Shown here in pieces: positions 1 through 7,611 of a stretch of DNA of 64,000 nt. The notes under the pieces were generated by a model. That model had not been told where the DNA came from. It ran no database searches and was given only the letters and a program-made list of their open reading frames with translations. Within the stretch, counting starts at the first letter, position 1; the number at the start of each line of letters is the position of its first letter. Location: NCBI GenBank assembly GCA_020635915.1, contig JACJYU010000002.1, positions 434,001-498,000 of the forward strand. Direction: 5' to 3'. Position numbers and translations under genes: made by a program. Source of the stretch: Flammeovirgaceae bacterium. Lineage in GTDB: Bacteria; Bacteroidota; Bacteroidia; Cytophagales; Cyclobacteriaceae.

Positions 1-14
1 AGCTACTACCGGTT

Positions 15-752
15 ATGAAACCACTATCCTTGCTCCTTCTTGCCCTCTTACCGATGCTTGGGCACGCCCAATCAGAAAGCGCCCCGCTGGCCCCTTTTGA
101 CCGCATTGTGGCCTCCCAATTTGTAAATGTGGTGCTCGAAAAAGGAAATGAGGAGTCCATCCGCCTGGAATACTCGGGCATTGACCCCGAAGTGGTGAAC
201 GTAAAGGTAAAGCGCAAAAAGCTGCACATCTACCTGGACGATGCCAGGCTCATCGGCAAACAGGACAAGTTTTATGAGAATGGGCATAAGTACACCAGGA
301 GCCGGTATGGAAAAAATTCAATTACGGCCTACATTACCTACACCTCGCTGCGTGGCTTGGAAATCCGGGGGGAAGAAGGCCTGGTATGCCATAGCGGGAT
401 CACTGCCAACAAATTCAAGTTAAAGGTGTTTGGGGAAAACAACGTTTCAATAGAGTCGTTGCAGGCCAACCGGTTCAAGGCATCCGTTTATGGAAACAAC
501 GAAATAGAAATCAAATCGGGCACGGCAGGGCACCAACTGTACCGGTTGTTTGGCGAAAACAAGATCAATACCCTGAACCTGGTAAGCAACACTACGGCAT
601 CGCGCATCTATGGGGAGGGCCGCCTTACCGTGAACGCCAATGATGAACTCAAGATCACGGCTTTTGGAGAACCCGAGGTACGCCTGAGCGGGCCGGCACG
701 CATCAAAAAAAGCATCGTCCTGGGCAGGCCCTACATCAAGGTAAAGCGGTAA
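15..752 (+). CDS. Secreted DUF2807/GIN-like auto-transporter-adhesin-head protein
   Basis: 245 residues. Residues 1-19 form a clear signal peptide ending in GHAQ, so export to the periplasm or surface is predicted. The rest is rich in short beta-strand repeats with F/YGE(N) turns (VFGENN, VYGNNE, LFGENK, IYGEGR, AFGEPE), the pattern of the putative auto-transporter adhesin head GIN domain (DUF2807), a right-handed beta-helix fold common in Bacteroidota. No catalytic residues are visible and the function of the family is not settled. The upstream region lies at the window edge. Family call is likely, role unknown. Confidence 0.7.
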   Translation: MKPLSLLLLALLPMLGHAQSESAPLAPFDRIVASQFVNVVLEKGNEESIRLEYSGIDPEVVNVKVKRKKLHIYLDDARLIGKQDKFYENGHKYTRSRYGKNSITAYITYTSLRGLEIRGEEGLVCHSGITANKFKLKVFGENNVSIESLQANRFKASVYGNNEIEIKSGTAGHQLYRLFGENKINTLNLVSNTTASRIYGEGRLTVNANDELKITAFGEPEVRLSGPARIKKSIVLGRPYIKVKR

Positions 753-775
753 AAAAGAGTAAACTTTTCTCCACG

Positions 776-1333
776 CTACAGTTGGCCCACACATGCGAAG
801 ATCATCCCATTGCGGATGGTGGAAGGGCGCTCGCCTATCCGGAAAATATTTTTAAAGCCTGCCTCGGCCAATAGGGTCTGTGCTTTATCGTAAGTGACCG
901 GGAAGGGCACCCACTGGTTGCTCCTGTCGGTGTCATACTCCACCAGCACAATCTTTCCATTTTTTATTAAATGGTGCGGCAATCGGCCCAGAAAAGTTTC
1001 CTGGTCCCTGATGTAATGCAAGGTGTTGGCCATAATGATGACGTCCAGACTATTAAAAGGCAGCGGTTGCCGTTCAATATCCATCTGGAGGAATTCCACG
1101 GCCACAGGGCCTTTCCCTGTGCCCAGGTATTGGGTGAGCTTATCCACCGCCCAAACCTTGCTTCCCTCCCCGAGCAATCCCGCCAATGCATAGGTAAAGG
1201 TGCCTGTCCCGCAGCCTAGATCTGCCCAGGTAGCGGTGGGGTAGTCGTGAATAGCCCTTTCAATCAATAGGCGCGCCTCCGTTGTGTCCATAGAGGCCAC
1301 AAACTTAAAATAATTTTTTGGAGGCCTGCCCAT
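776..1333 (-). CDS. Class I SAM-dependent methyltransferase
   Basis: 185 residues, a normal size for a single Rossmann-fold methyltransferase. Motif I is WADLGCGTGTFTYAL near residues 36-50 (SAM binding), followed by an acidic loop (VWAVDK) and the post-motif region DVIIMANTLHYIRD. The closest general class is the Methyltransf_11/25 type acting on small molecules; the substrate cannot be inferred. It converges on the preceding secreted-protein gene with a 23 bp gap. It is read divergently from the hydrolase gene at 1506, so the two may share a regulatory region around 1334-1505. Confidence 0.8.
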   Translation of the reverse strand: MGRPPKNYFKFVASMDTTEARLLIERAIHDYPTATWADLGCGTGTFTYALAGLLGEGSKVWAVDKLTQYLGTGKGPVAVEFLQMDIERQPLPFNSLDVIIMANTLHYIRDQETFLGRLPHHLIKNGKIVLVEYDTDRSNQWVPFPVTYDKAQTLLAEAGFKNIFRIGERPSTIRNGMIFACVGQL

Positions 1334-1505
1334 TATATTTACAGGGCCAAAGCAGGATTGAGTGCCCCGGGCAAGCCATAAAACCTTGCGAAGATTTTTT
1401 TTAAATTTTAATATACCTTTATTATACCTTTATTGATCCTGGGCAAATACCCAAACGAATGTACGAATGTGCATTTCTGAAGGGTGGCGACTAATACCAA
1501 CCGCA

Positions 1506-2597
1506 ATGGGTCAATATTTGGTTTACTTTCTTATCAACCTTATGCTGGGGACAATGCTATATAACCGGTGTTTGCCCAAAGAAAAAATAATGGCGAAAGG
1601 TATTTTTCTAGGGCAACCCCTCCAAACCACGGTAGACCACCAATTGGCAAAAGAAATGGTAGAAAACCCTGGGGCCATGCCCGTAAAAAAACTTTTCAAC
1701 AGGTATAAGGACCACAAGATCAACACTTCCACGCTCTCCGAAATCGGAAAGGAGTATTCCAATGACGTGGCCACCTTTTATTTTTTGCATAGGTTGTACA
1801 ATGATAGCATAAACAAATATTGCCAGGACACATACCGTCAGGGCCTTGCAAACAAGGACGAAACCATTTATTCGGCCCTCGAAGGATACCATATCGTTTT
1901 TGTCCCGGGCCTTGCCTATAAGGAAGACACCACGACAGGTGCAAACTTTTCCCGTCAAAGGAAGCTATTTGACCACTACAATATTTCAAATGAACTTATT
2001 GAAACCGAAGAATGGGGGCTTTCCGAACATAACGCCAACATCATTGCAGACAGGCTAAAATCCATAAACGGCAAATACAAAAAAATTATGGTCGTGAGCG
2101 CAAGCAAGGGAGGGTTGGAAACTGCCCTTGCCCTGGATGGTGTGGAGGAACATGAAATAAGTTCTGTTAAGTCCTGGGTAAGTGTTGGGGGCATCCTACG
2201 CGGGAGCCCCATTGCCGACACATACCTGAAGGCACCCAAATGCTGGATGGCCGGGGTCGTTTTATGGACGAAGGGAAAACATTTAAGCCTGGTGGAGGAT
2301 TTAAGCTACAAGCGAAGGACATCAAAGGCCCAAACCCTAAGATTCCCGGGGCACATAAAAATAATCCATTATGTGGGCACCCCGTTGGCCACAAAAATCA
2401 GCAAAGAAATTAAAGGCAGGTATTGCTCTATGGCTCGCTTTGGCCCCAATGATGGGCTTACCCCCATCGCAGATGAAATAACCGAGCAAGGATTTGTCGT
2501 GTCCGAGCTCGGCCTTGACCATTATTACCGGGACAACCGTATTGACAAAAAGACCTTGGCCTTGGCACATGTTGCGGTAACCCTAGAGGAGCAATGA
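1506..2597 (+). CDS. Putative membrane-anchored alpha/beta hydrolase
   Basis: 363 residues from this ATG; the frame is open from a GTG at 1467. The chosen start gives an N-terminal hydrophobic segment (residues 3-18) fit for a signal anchor. A full serine-hydrolase triad is visible in the right order: nucleophile elbow SASKGG (Ser about 200), Asp in GPNDGLTP, and His in GLDHYYR near the C-terminus. I do not recognise a specific family; it could be a lipase, esterase or PGAP1-like enzyme. It stands alone between a divergent methyltransferase and a VOC protein. The fold is inferred from motifs only. Confidence 0.6.
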   Translation: MGQYLVYFLINLMLGTMLYNRCLPKEKIMAKGIFLGQPLQTTVDHQLAKEMVENPGAMPVKKLFNRYKDHKINTSTLSEIGKEYSNDVATFYFLHRLYNDSINKYCQDTYRQGLANKDETIYSALEGYHIVFVPGLAYKEDTTTGANFSRQRKLFDHYNISNELIETEEWGLSEHNANIIADRLKSINGKYKKIMVVSASKGGLETALALDGVEEHEISSVKSWVSVGGILRGSPIADTYLKAPKCWMAGVVLWTKGKHLSLVEDLSYKRRTSKAQTLRFPGHIKIIHYVGTPLATKISKEIKGRYCSMARFGPNDGLTPIADEITEQGFVVSELGLDHYYRDNRIDKKTLALAHVAVTLEEQ

Positions 2598-2700
2598 AAA
2601 CAACATAGCCAGGACAGGCCGCCTTTTCACCAACTGTTCGGTGCCTGCTGAAGGCCGAACCCGAAACAATGGCCGAAACAACCCATAAACCCTTAGTACC

Positions 2701-3048
2701 ATGATACCTATTCAAGGAGGCAATGTAACGGTAATGGTGGCCAATATGGACCGTGCCATCAAATTCTACACCGAGACCTTGGGCCTTAAGTTGGCAAACC
2801 GGTATGGCGACCATTGGGCCGATATTGAAGCACCTGGGATTGCCATCGGGCTTTACCCAACGGCCAGCCATGCCAACAAGGGCGACAACCTTCAAATCGG
2901 ACTGAAAGTCCCTGACCTGGACAAAGCCATTTCAATGCTTGAGCGGAAAGGCCTGCACTTCAATATCCACAATGATGGGCAGGTCCGCCTGGCCTTCTTC
3001 ACGGATCCTGACGGCAACACCTTATACCTTGCACAGCCCCAGTGGTAG
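2701..3048 (+). CDS. VOC-family (glyoxalase/bleomycin-resistance-like) protein
   Basis: 115 residues, one VOC module made of paired beta-alpha-beta-beta-beta units. It opens with VTVMVANMDRAIKFYTETLG, the typical VOC start, and ends with AFFTDPDGNTLYLAQP, the common end of the second half. The glutamate ligand usual near the end is replaced in that motif (LYLAQ), so metal binding is uncertain. Possible roles include glyoxalase-like or dioxygenase-like chemistry or ligand sequestration; the sequence does not decide. Single gene. Confidence 0.8.
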   Translation: MIPIQGGNVTVMVANMDRAIKFYTETLGLKLANRYGDHWADIEAPGIAIGLYPTASHANKGDNLQIGLKVPDLDKAISMLERKGLHFNIHNDGQVRLAFFTDPDGNTLYLAQPQW

Positions 3049-3166
3049 GCCTCATAATGTTGCCCTAAATCCTGTGGAAACAGAGTGGAACAAGGCCTAC
3101 TTGCCGGTGCCATTGCAGGATGGCAAGTAAATTTGTAGCTTTCATCCTAATGGATCGGTTTAAGGC

Positions 3167-3565
3167 ATGAAATCGGAAATTATTTCCTACAACCAAAAAC
3201 TGGCAACCGCTGACAGGGAAATTTGTGACCTGCTTGCCTCGACCATCAACCATGAGCTGGCCGGTGCGGAGCATAAGGTCTGGCACGGCCATCCCGTTTG
3301 GTTTCTGAACGGTAACCCCATTGCCGGGTACAGCAAATTGAAAGACAGTGTTCGCTTAATGTTCTGGAGTGGGGCCAGCTTCGGTGAAGAAAAACTGAAA
3401 GTGGGCACCGGAAAATTCAAAGATGCTTCCATCCGGTATACTTCCATTGATCAGGTCAACCAAACCGACCTAAAAAGATGGCTCAAGAAATCAAGGGAAA
3501 TCCAATGGGATTACAAAAACATTGTGAAGAAAAAAGGAAAACTCGAACGGATAATAAAGCCATAA
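3167..3565 (+). CDS. DUF1801 (YdhG-like) family protein
   Basis: 132 residues. It has the DUF1801 pattern: KVWHGHPVWFLNGNPIAGYSKLKDSVRLMFWSG, split here at residues about 38-70, with the conserved W-x-G-x-P-x-(W/Y/F) core and a later DASIRYTSIDQV segment. The family has a frataxin-like fold, and some members are annotated as iron chaperones; the true role is unknown. The DUF2200 gene starts 6 bp after the stop, so the two are probably cotranscribed. Confidence 0.75.
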   Translation: MKSEIISYNQKLATADREICDLLASTINHELAGAEHKVWHGHPVWFLNGNPIAGYSKLKDSVRLMFWSGASFGEEKLKVGTGKFKDASIRYTSIDQVNQTDLKRWLKKSREIQWDYKNIVKKKGKLERIIKP

Positions 3566-3571
3566 AACCAG

Positions 3572-3934
3572 GTGAAAGAAACCAGTATTCAGGATGAACG
3601 GATTGCCAAAATGGTTTTTGCCTCCGTTTTTCCCCATTATGTGGCCAAAGTTGAAAAAAAAGGAAGGACCACCGGGGAACTCTACCAGGTAATCGAATGG
3701 TTGACGGGCTATGGCAAGGCCACGGTGCAAAAACAGATTGCGCAAAAAGCCACATTAGAACAGTTCTTTGCGGGTGCTTCGTTGAACAGGAATGCCCACC
3801 TGATCACTGGCACAATCTGTGGTCACCGTATAGAGGAAATAGCAAATCCTTTGACCCGACAAGTCAGGTACCTCGATAAGTTGGTCGATGAATTGGCCAA
3901 AGGCCGCAAACTGGAAAAGATATTAAGGGGATAG
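3572..3934 (+). CDS. DUF2200 family protein
   Basis: 120 residues beginning at a GTG codon. The sequence KMVFASVFPHYVAKVEKKG followed by EVIEWLTGYG-like text (YQVIEWLTGYG) and the GTICGHRIEEIANP segment is the recognised DUF2200 signature. Members are small cytosolic proteins of unknown function, found widely in Bacteroidota and Firmicutes. The 6 bp spacing to the DUF1801 gene suggests one transcript. An ATG-initiated start would remove the conserved N-terminus, so GTG is preferred. Confidence 0.75.
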   Translation: MKETSIQDERIAKMVFASVFPHYVAKVEKKGRTTGELYQVIEWLTGYGKATVQKQIAQKATLEQFFAGASLNRNAHLITGTICGHRIEEIANPLTRQVRYLDKLVDELAKGRKLEKILRG

Positions 3935-4111
3935 GTTATACACTGAATATTAAAAATGAGTAAATCGAAATCGCAATTAACCGTTCCTCCACCTTTAATT
4001 CACATCTGATCCGTCCCCTGGACAACTTGGAAGGTGATGTTGAAAATTGTACCTTTATCCCGGCCGTTCTTTACCAGGCCAAGGTCTATACTGTTTACTA
4101 AATAGTTACCA

Positions 4112-4960
4112 ATGAGAAACTGTTTGTTCTTTTTGGTTCTTGCCCTAGGAGCCTGGAAAGGGGCACAGGCAAACACATTGTGTGATACCTTAAGCTTTCA
4201 AAGCAATGGTTCAAAGCTTGTTGCCTATGGCTACCCCTCCTCCAAACCCAATTCGCCCACCCTATTGTTTATGCAAGGGTTTATGGAAACTGGCGACATT
4301 TGGGAAATTGGGCAAACCCTTTCAAGAAGGAATATCAATGTGTTCCTTTTCGATTTCAGGGGCTGTCATAGAAGTGAAGGGAAACAAGGATTAATGAATT
4401 CCCAGGAGGACATCAGTGAGGCACTGGCATTCATTGGCTCAGGAGAAATTTCTAAAAAGTATCATATCGACAACACTAATATAATATTGGGTGGGTACAG
4501 TTATGGGGGGCACATGTCTTTGCTATATGCCATCCACCACCCTGAAATTAAACGGATAATTAGCGTATCGGGAGGGGACCTAGGAATATTGGGGGACCTG
4601 ATTAGGAAAAATCCAAATCTAAGAAAAAATTATACCGATTTTTTTCATTCTATCAAAAAGCCAAATGGACCTGTCGATTTTGAATATGAAGACCCAATTC
4701 AGGAATTACTTGAAAACCAGGAGTATTTTTACATACTTAAACAAACAGGCAAATTGAATAACGTAGATATACTTTTGACCGGGGGGCTGGATGATAATGT
4801 AGTAAGTATGGAAGATTATGGCCTTCCACAATACAGAAACCTAAGAAAAAACAAATCACTACAAATCGAATTCAAAGTTTACCAATCGGGGCACTCATAT
4901 TATGAATCAAAAGGCCAGTTGCTTTCGGACATTGAAAATTGGATCAAAAAAGAACAATGA
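4112..4960 (+). CDS. Secreted alpha/beta hydrolase
   Basis: 282 residues. Residues 1-20 are a signal peptide (cleavage near AQA-N). The body has an alpha/beta hydrolase core: an oxyanion region LLFMQGFMETGDIW, an FDFRGCHRSEG strand, and the nucleophile elbow GGYSYGGH (Ser of G-x-S-x-G). A late Asp in LTGGLDDNVV and His in YQSGHSYYES complete a plausible triad. It resembles serine aminopeptidase S33 or esterase types. Codon use is more A/T-rich than its neighbours, and it sits next to the RAYT/REP locus, so it may be a later addition. Substrate unknown. Confidence 0.7.
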   Translation: MRNCLFFLVLALGAWKGAQANTLCDTLSFQSNGSKLVAYGYPSSKPNSPTLLFMQGFMETGDIWEIGQTLSRRNINVFLFDFRGCHRSEGKQGLMNSQEDISEALAFIGSGEISKKYHIDNTNIILGGYSYGGHMSLLYAIHHPEIKRIISVSGGDLGILGDLIRKNPNLRKNYTDFFHSIKKPNGPVDFEYEDPIQELLENQEYFYILKQTGKLNNVDILLTGGLDDNVVSMEDYGLPQYRNLRKNKSLQIEFKVYQSGHSYYESKGQLLSDIENWIKKEQ

Positions 4961-4986
4961 TAGCCTGAAAAATACCCCCCAATCCA

Positions 4987-5008
4987 TGGTTCGTGTCCCC
5001 ACGAACCA
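4987..5008. repeat. REP-like palindrome, copy 1
   Basis: Perfect 9 bp inverted repeat TGGTTCGTG / CACGAACCA around the loop TCCC. It lies downstream of the RAYT gene. The tail CACC after the palindrome is shared with copy 2. Confidence 0.85.
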
Positions 5009-5026
5009 CCACCTCACAAAAAAAAC

Positions 5027-5138
5027 TCAATACCCCTCCCTTATATCCTGAATAAATCAAATTCCTTTATCCCCAGCTCATAATACTTTGCAGTTGAGTA
5101 TTTGTAATCGCAATAATCCTTGACCAATTGCCAGCGCC
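5027..5138 (-). pseudogene. Duplicated 3' tail of the RAYT gene
   Basis: About 110 bp nearly identical to the last third of the intact RAYT gene at 5223-5335. It encodes the same WQLVKDYCDYKYSTAKYYEL stretch. It differs by one substitution (C for T), a shorter A-run just outside and one missing A that shifts the last codons. The duplication stops sharply at GCGCC (5138 / 5335). It has no start or catalytic region, so it is a remnant. The differences argue against a simple assembly error. Confidence 0.8.
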
Positions 5139-5148
5139 AACCAATCCA

Positions 5149-5170
5149 TGGTTCGTGTCCCCACGAACCA
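5149..5170. repeat. REP-like palindrome, copy 2
   Basis: Same 22 bp palindrome as at 4987, TGGTTCGTG-TCCC-CACGAACCA, followed by CCACC. It sits between the duplicated tail and the intact RAYT gene. A degraded half copy (CATGAACCACCACC) follows at about 5194-5207. Confidence 0.85.
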
Positions 5171-5222
5171 CCACCCAATCCAAGGCCTTGCCCCATGAAC
5201 CACCACCTCACAAAAAAAAAAC

Positions 5223-5777
5223 TCAATACTCCTCCCTTATATCCTGAATAAAATCAAATTCCTTTATCCCCAGCTCATAATACTTTGCAGTTGAGTATTT
5301 GTAATCGCAATAATCCTTGACCAATTGCCAGCGCCCGGAAACAGGATTGGCATGGATGTAATCAAGTTTTTGAAAGGCGATGTCCCCGGAAAACAAACGC
5401 ACGGCCAGGGAGTCCCTTTGCCAAAATTCGAACTGTTTGTTGGTTGCCTTGACTGCATAATTCATCAACTCATTCGGTTGCCCACGTTTAAGTTTTTTTT
5501 TAAAGGCATGGGCGGTATGCTTAAGAAATGATGCAGAGGAGCTTTCCTTGCCATTATTTTCATTTACACGCCAAATAAGATGGATGTGGTTAGGCATAAT
5601 TACAAATGCAAACACGTCAATCTTTCCCTTCTTACTTAAGTGGGACAATGAATCAATAATGATGTCCTTAAAATCATCCTGCAACAGCAGTTGTTGCCAT
5701 TTATTGATAGTGGCCGTCCAAAAGTAAATCCCTCCTGGTTCAATATGGGATTTACGCCTGTTCGCCAATGGATCCAT
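5223..5777 (-). CDS. REP-associated tyrosine transposase (RAYT, Y1_Tnp/TnpA-REP family)
   Basis: 184 residues. The HUH motif is IMPNHIHLIW at about residues 60-69 (two His separated by one residue), preceded by FAFV. The downstream conserved helix carries the likely catalytic Tyr, and the C-terminal KLDYIHANPVSGRW segment is typical of the family. RAYTs are single-copy Y1 nucleases that cut and rejoin REP palindromes. Palindromes on both sides (4987, 5149, 5892, 5957, 6039) are the expected substrates. The start ATG at 5777 keeps the family N-terminus HIEPGGIYFWTATI. The gene looks intact. Confidence 0.88.
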   Translation of the reverse strand: MDPLANRRKSHIEPGGIYFWTATINKWQQLLLQDDFKDIIIDSLSHLSKKGKIDVFAFVIMPNHIHLIWRVNENNGKESSSASFLKHTAHAFKKKLKRGQPNELMNYAVKATNKQFEFWQRDSLAVRLFSGDIAFQKLDYIHANPVSGRWQLVKDYCDYKYSTAKYYELGIKEFDFIQDIREEY

Positions 5778-5891
5778 TTACCAAATTAAAAATTTTATGG
5801 ATTTCATGGAAATAGATTTTATGGTTCGTGAGGACACAAACAATTGAGGGAGGATCTTCATGGTTTGCGAAGGCACCACAATTATGAATGA

Positions 5892-5910
5892 GGTTCGTGG
5901 GACACGAACC
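5892..5910. repeat. REP-like palindrome, copy 3
   Basis: 8 bp inverted repeat GGTTCGTG / CACGAACC with a 3-base loop GGA, on the 5' side of the RAYT gene. Confidence 0.75.
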
Positions 5911-5956
5911 AGGGATGAGGATGAGGTCCATTACTAAATTACAAAATATACGTTTC

Positions 5957-5980
5957 AAGGTTCGTGAGGACACGAACCTT
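5957..5980. repeat. REP-like palindrome, copy 4
   Basis: Perfect 10 bp inverted repeat AAGGTTCGTG / CACGAACCTT around the loop AGGA. It is followed by GGATGAAGTGGGGACACGAA, which begins a further half copy. The loop differs from the TCCC loop of copies 1, 2 and 5: AGGA reads as TCCT on the other strand, so this copy may lie in the opposite orientation. Confidence 0.85.
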
Positions 5981-6038
5981 GGATGAAGTGGGGACACGAA
6001 CCTTGGACGAGAGTCGATGCCCCATGCCCCCAAACCCA

Positions 6039-6060
6039 TGGTTCGTGTCCCCACGAACCA
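6039..6060. repeat. REP-like palindrome, copy 5
   Basis: TGGTTCGTG-TCCC-CACGAACCA, identical to copies 1 and 2 and again preceded by CCA and followed by CC. It is the last copy before the M19 gene. Confidence 0.85.
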
Positions 6061-6092
6061 CCTTCCATACCAAACTTAAAAAAATCCCATGC

Positions 6093-7160
6093 CTACCCCA
6101 CTACCTCCCCGTACAAACGGTACAGGTTGCCTCCCATGATCTTGTCAATTTGGGATTGGCTGTATTTCCTCTTTGCCAGGTTTTCGCGGATTACGTTCAT
6201 GCGCGAAGGCCCATTGAGTTTTTCCAGGTACAATGGCCAGTCGTCAGGTTTGAACTGTGCCCCCTCTTCTTCCAGCAATATCCTGATTTCCTCCTCCGTA
6301 TCGGGAATGACCCTGTGGTCGCGGTCGCTACCGATGGCCACGTGATCGATGCCTGCCGTTTTTACGGCATGGTCAATATGGTCAAAGTACACCTCCAGGT
6401 TATTGGCCTTCTCCTTTGTCATGAAAGTACGTATCTGGCACATGCCTATCACCCCGCCCTTGTCGGCCAGCAGTTTCATGTTCTCATCGGTGGTGTTCCT
6501 GGCATGTGGGTACAACGCCCGGCAGGTGGAATGGGAAATGATCACCGGTTTTTTTGAAGCCTTGATCGTATCTTCCATCGTCTTCATCCCGGCATGTGAC
6601 AAATCTATCAACATTTTCTTTTCGTTCAGGCGCGCTACCAACTCCATTCCAAAATTGGAAAGCCCGGCATCGGTGCGTTCATAGCATCCATCGCCCGCAT
6701 AGTTGCGCGTGTTGTAGGTCATTTGCACACTGCGCAAGCCGAGGTTGTAGAGGATGTCCAGCCTCCCCAGGTCTTTTTCAATGGGCTCGGAACCCTGGAT
6801 AAGGTAAAACACGGCCAGCTTCTTTTCCTTTATGGCCTTGTCAATATCCGACAAGCGGGTGGCTTTGATAAAATGGGAAGGGTGGTCATAAAAGTATTTG
6901 TCGTACGCGGCAAGGTCCTTTAAGAGGATGTCGTATGCCTCATGGCCGTAATATTTGGGGTCGGTAAGGGTAACGGTAATGGCCCGTGTGCCACTGGCCA
7001 GGATTTTGTCCACCAAATCCATTGTATATATCGTGCGCACCTCCCCCATGGCGTCAAAGACGAAACCCGTTGGCGCCTCCTGGCCATAAAGGAAATGGGG
7101 CAAAATGGCGAGGCCTGCCGTTGCCGCAGTGGCTTGTTTAATAAAATCCCTTCTTTCCAT
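6093..7160 (-). CDS. Secreted peptidase M19 (membrane dipeptidase-like), divergent metal site
   Basis: 355 residues. The N-terminus ERRDFIKQATAATAGLAIL matches a Tat signal (RRxFIK). The fold is that of renal/membrane dipeptidase: IDLSHAG (His189), ISHST (His210), ARNTTDE (the Arg of the HPRN motif) and AIGSD near residue 285. The family's first metal-binding motif DxHxD reads D36-A-M-G-E40 here, so His is Met and Asp is Glu, and the bridging Glu position near LIQGSE appears to be Gln122. Either metal binding changed or the protein is not a normal dipeptidase. Members of this kind occur next to other M19 paralogs. Single gene, and the stop lies just past the REP cluster. Confidence 0.8.
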   Translation of the reverse strand: MERRDFIKQATAATAGLAILPHFLYGQEAPTGFVFDAMGEVRTIYTMDLVDKILASGTRAITVTLTDPKYYGHEAYDILLKDLAAYDKYFYDHPSHFIKATRLSDIDKAIKEKKLAVFYLIQGSEPIEKDLGRLDILYNLGLRSVQMTYNTRNYAGDGCYERTDAGLSNFGMELVARLNEKKMLIDLSHAGMKTMEDTIKASKKPVIISHSTCRALYPHARNTTDENMKLLADKGGVIGMCQIRTFMTKEKANNLEVYFDHIDHAVKTAGIDHVAIGSDRDHRVIPDTEEEIRILLEEEGAQFKPDDWPLYLEKLNGPSRMNVIRENLAKRKYSQSQIDKIMGGNLYRLYGEVVG

Positions 7161-7293
7161 ATTGTTTTGTTAGGTTTTGAAAATAGCCTTTATTGGTTTC
7201 AATTACAACTGGAAAAAGATTGATTTTGATATTTCATTCCTGTACCATCGGGGCAGTATCCTGTGACCGACCTTTCCCGCTACCAGGACGGGC

Positions 7294-7611
7294 ATGGACA
7301 AGAAGGCAGTGGCGGAAATATGTAGGGTGCTGAAGGTGGACCTTCTCGATGATTACCGCAAGGCGGTTTACCGCAATAATGTGGCAGAGGTAAAACGGAT
7401 GCGACCGGAAAGCCTAAACACGGCCTGGGACAATGGGTACCTGAAGCGTGTGCTATTTGATGAAGGGCACCTGGCCACCACCACCCAGAATATATTGCCG
7501 GTATACCAAAAAAAAACCAGGGCGTGGTTTGTTGTCCACACCCTGGTTGCGCATCCTTTCTATCACATTGGCCAACTGTCCATAATCAAACAGCTGGTCA
7601 CAAAGGGCTAG
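7294..7611 (+). CDS. Short DinB-like protein, possibly truncated
   Basis: 105 residues. The C-terminal part has HTLVAHPFYHIGQLSIIKQL (His82, His87, His91 followed by GQ), resembling the last metal-binding helix of the DinB/YfiT four-helix bundle. DinB proteins usually have 150-170 residues, and the N-terminal helix with the first His is not apparent, so this may be a decayed or minimal member. The frame is closed by a stop at 7264 just upstream. Its 3' end overlaps the convergent propeller gene by 4 bp. Coding status is moderately sure. Confidence 0.45.
   Translation: MDKKAVAEICRVLKVDLLDDYRKAVYRNNVAEVKRMRPESLNTAWDNGYLKRVLFDEGHLATTTQNILPVYQKKTRAWFVVHTLVAHPFYHIGQLSIIKQLVTKG

Larger units (their letters stand above)
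5778..6092. other. Intergenic REP cluster upstream of RAYT
   Basis: About 315 bp with no gene. It is filled by GGTTCGTG-type palindromes, intact and decayed. Decayed copies include TGGTTCGTG-AGGA-CACAAACAA at 5822-5843, a TGGTTTGCG/GGCACCA remnant at 5860-5878, and a right half GGGGACACGAACCTT at 5990-6004. An ATGGTTCGTG(A/T) start is shared among copies. Confidence 0.7.

Noticed and set aside
4987..6060. Repeated palindromes as a CRISPR array
   Set aside because: Spacing is irregular, the repeats are palindromic and decayed, and a RAYT gene, not cas genes, is present.
5964..6557. 197-residue plus-strand ORF
   Set aside because: Runs through the REP palindromes and antisense to the M19 gene; composition reflects the opposite strand, with no domain.
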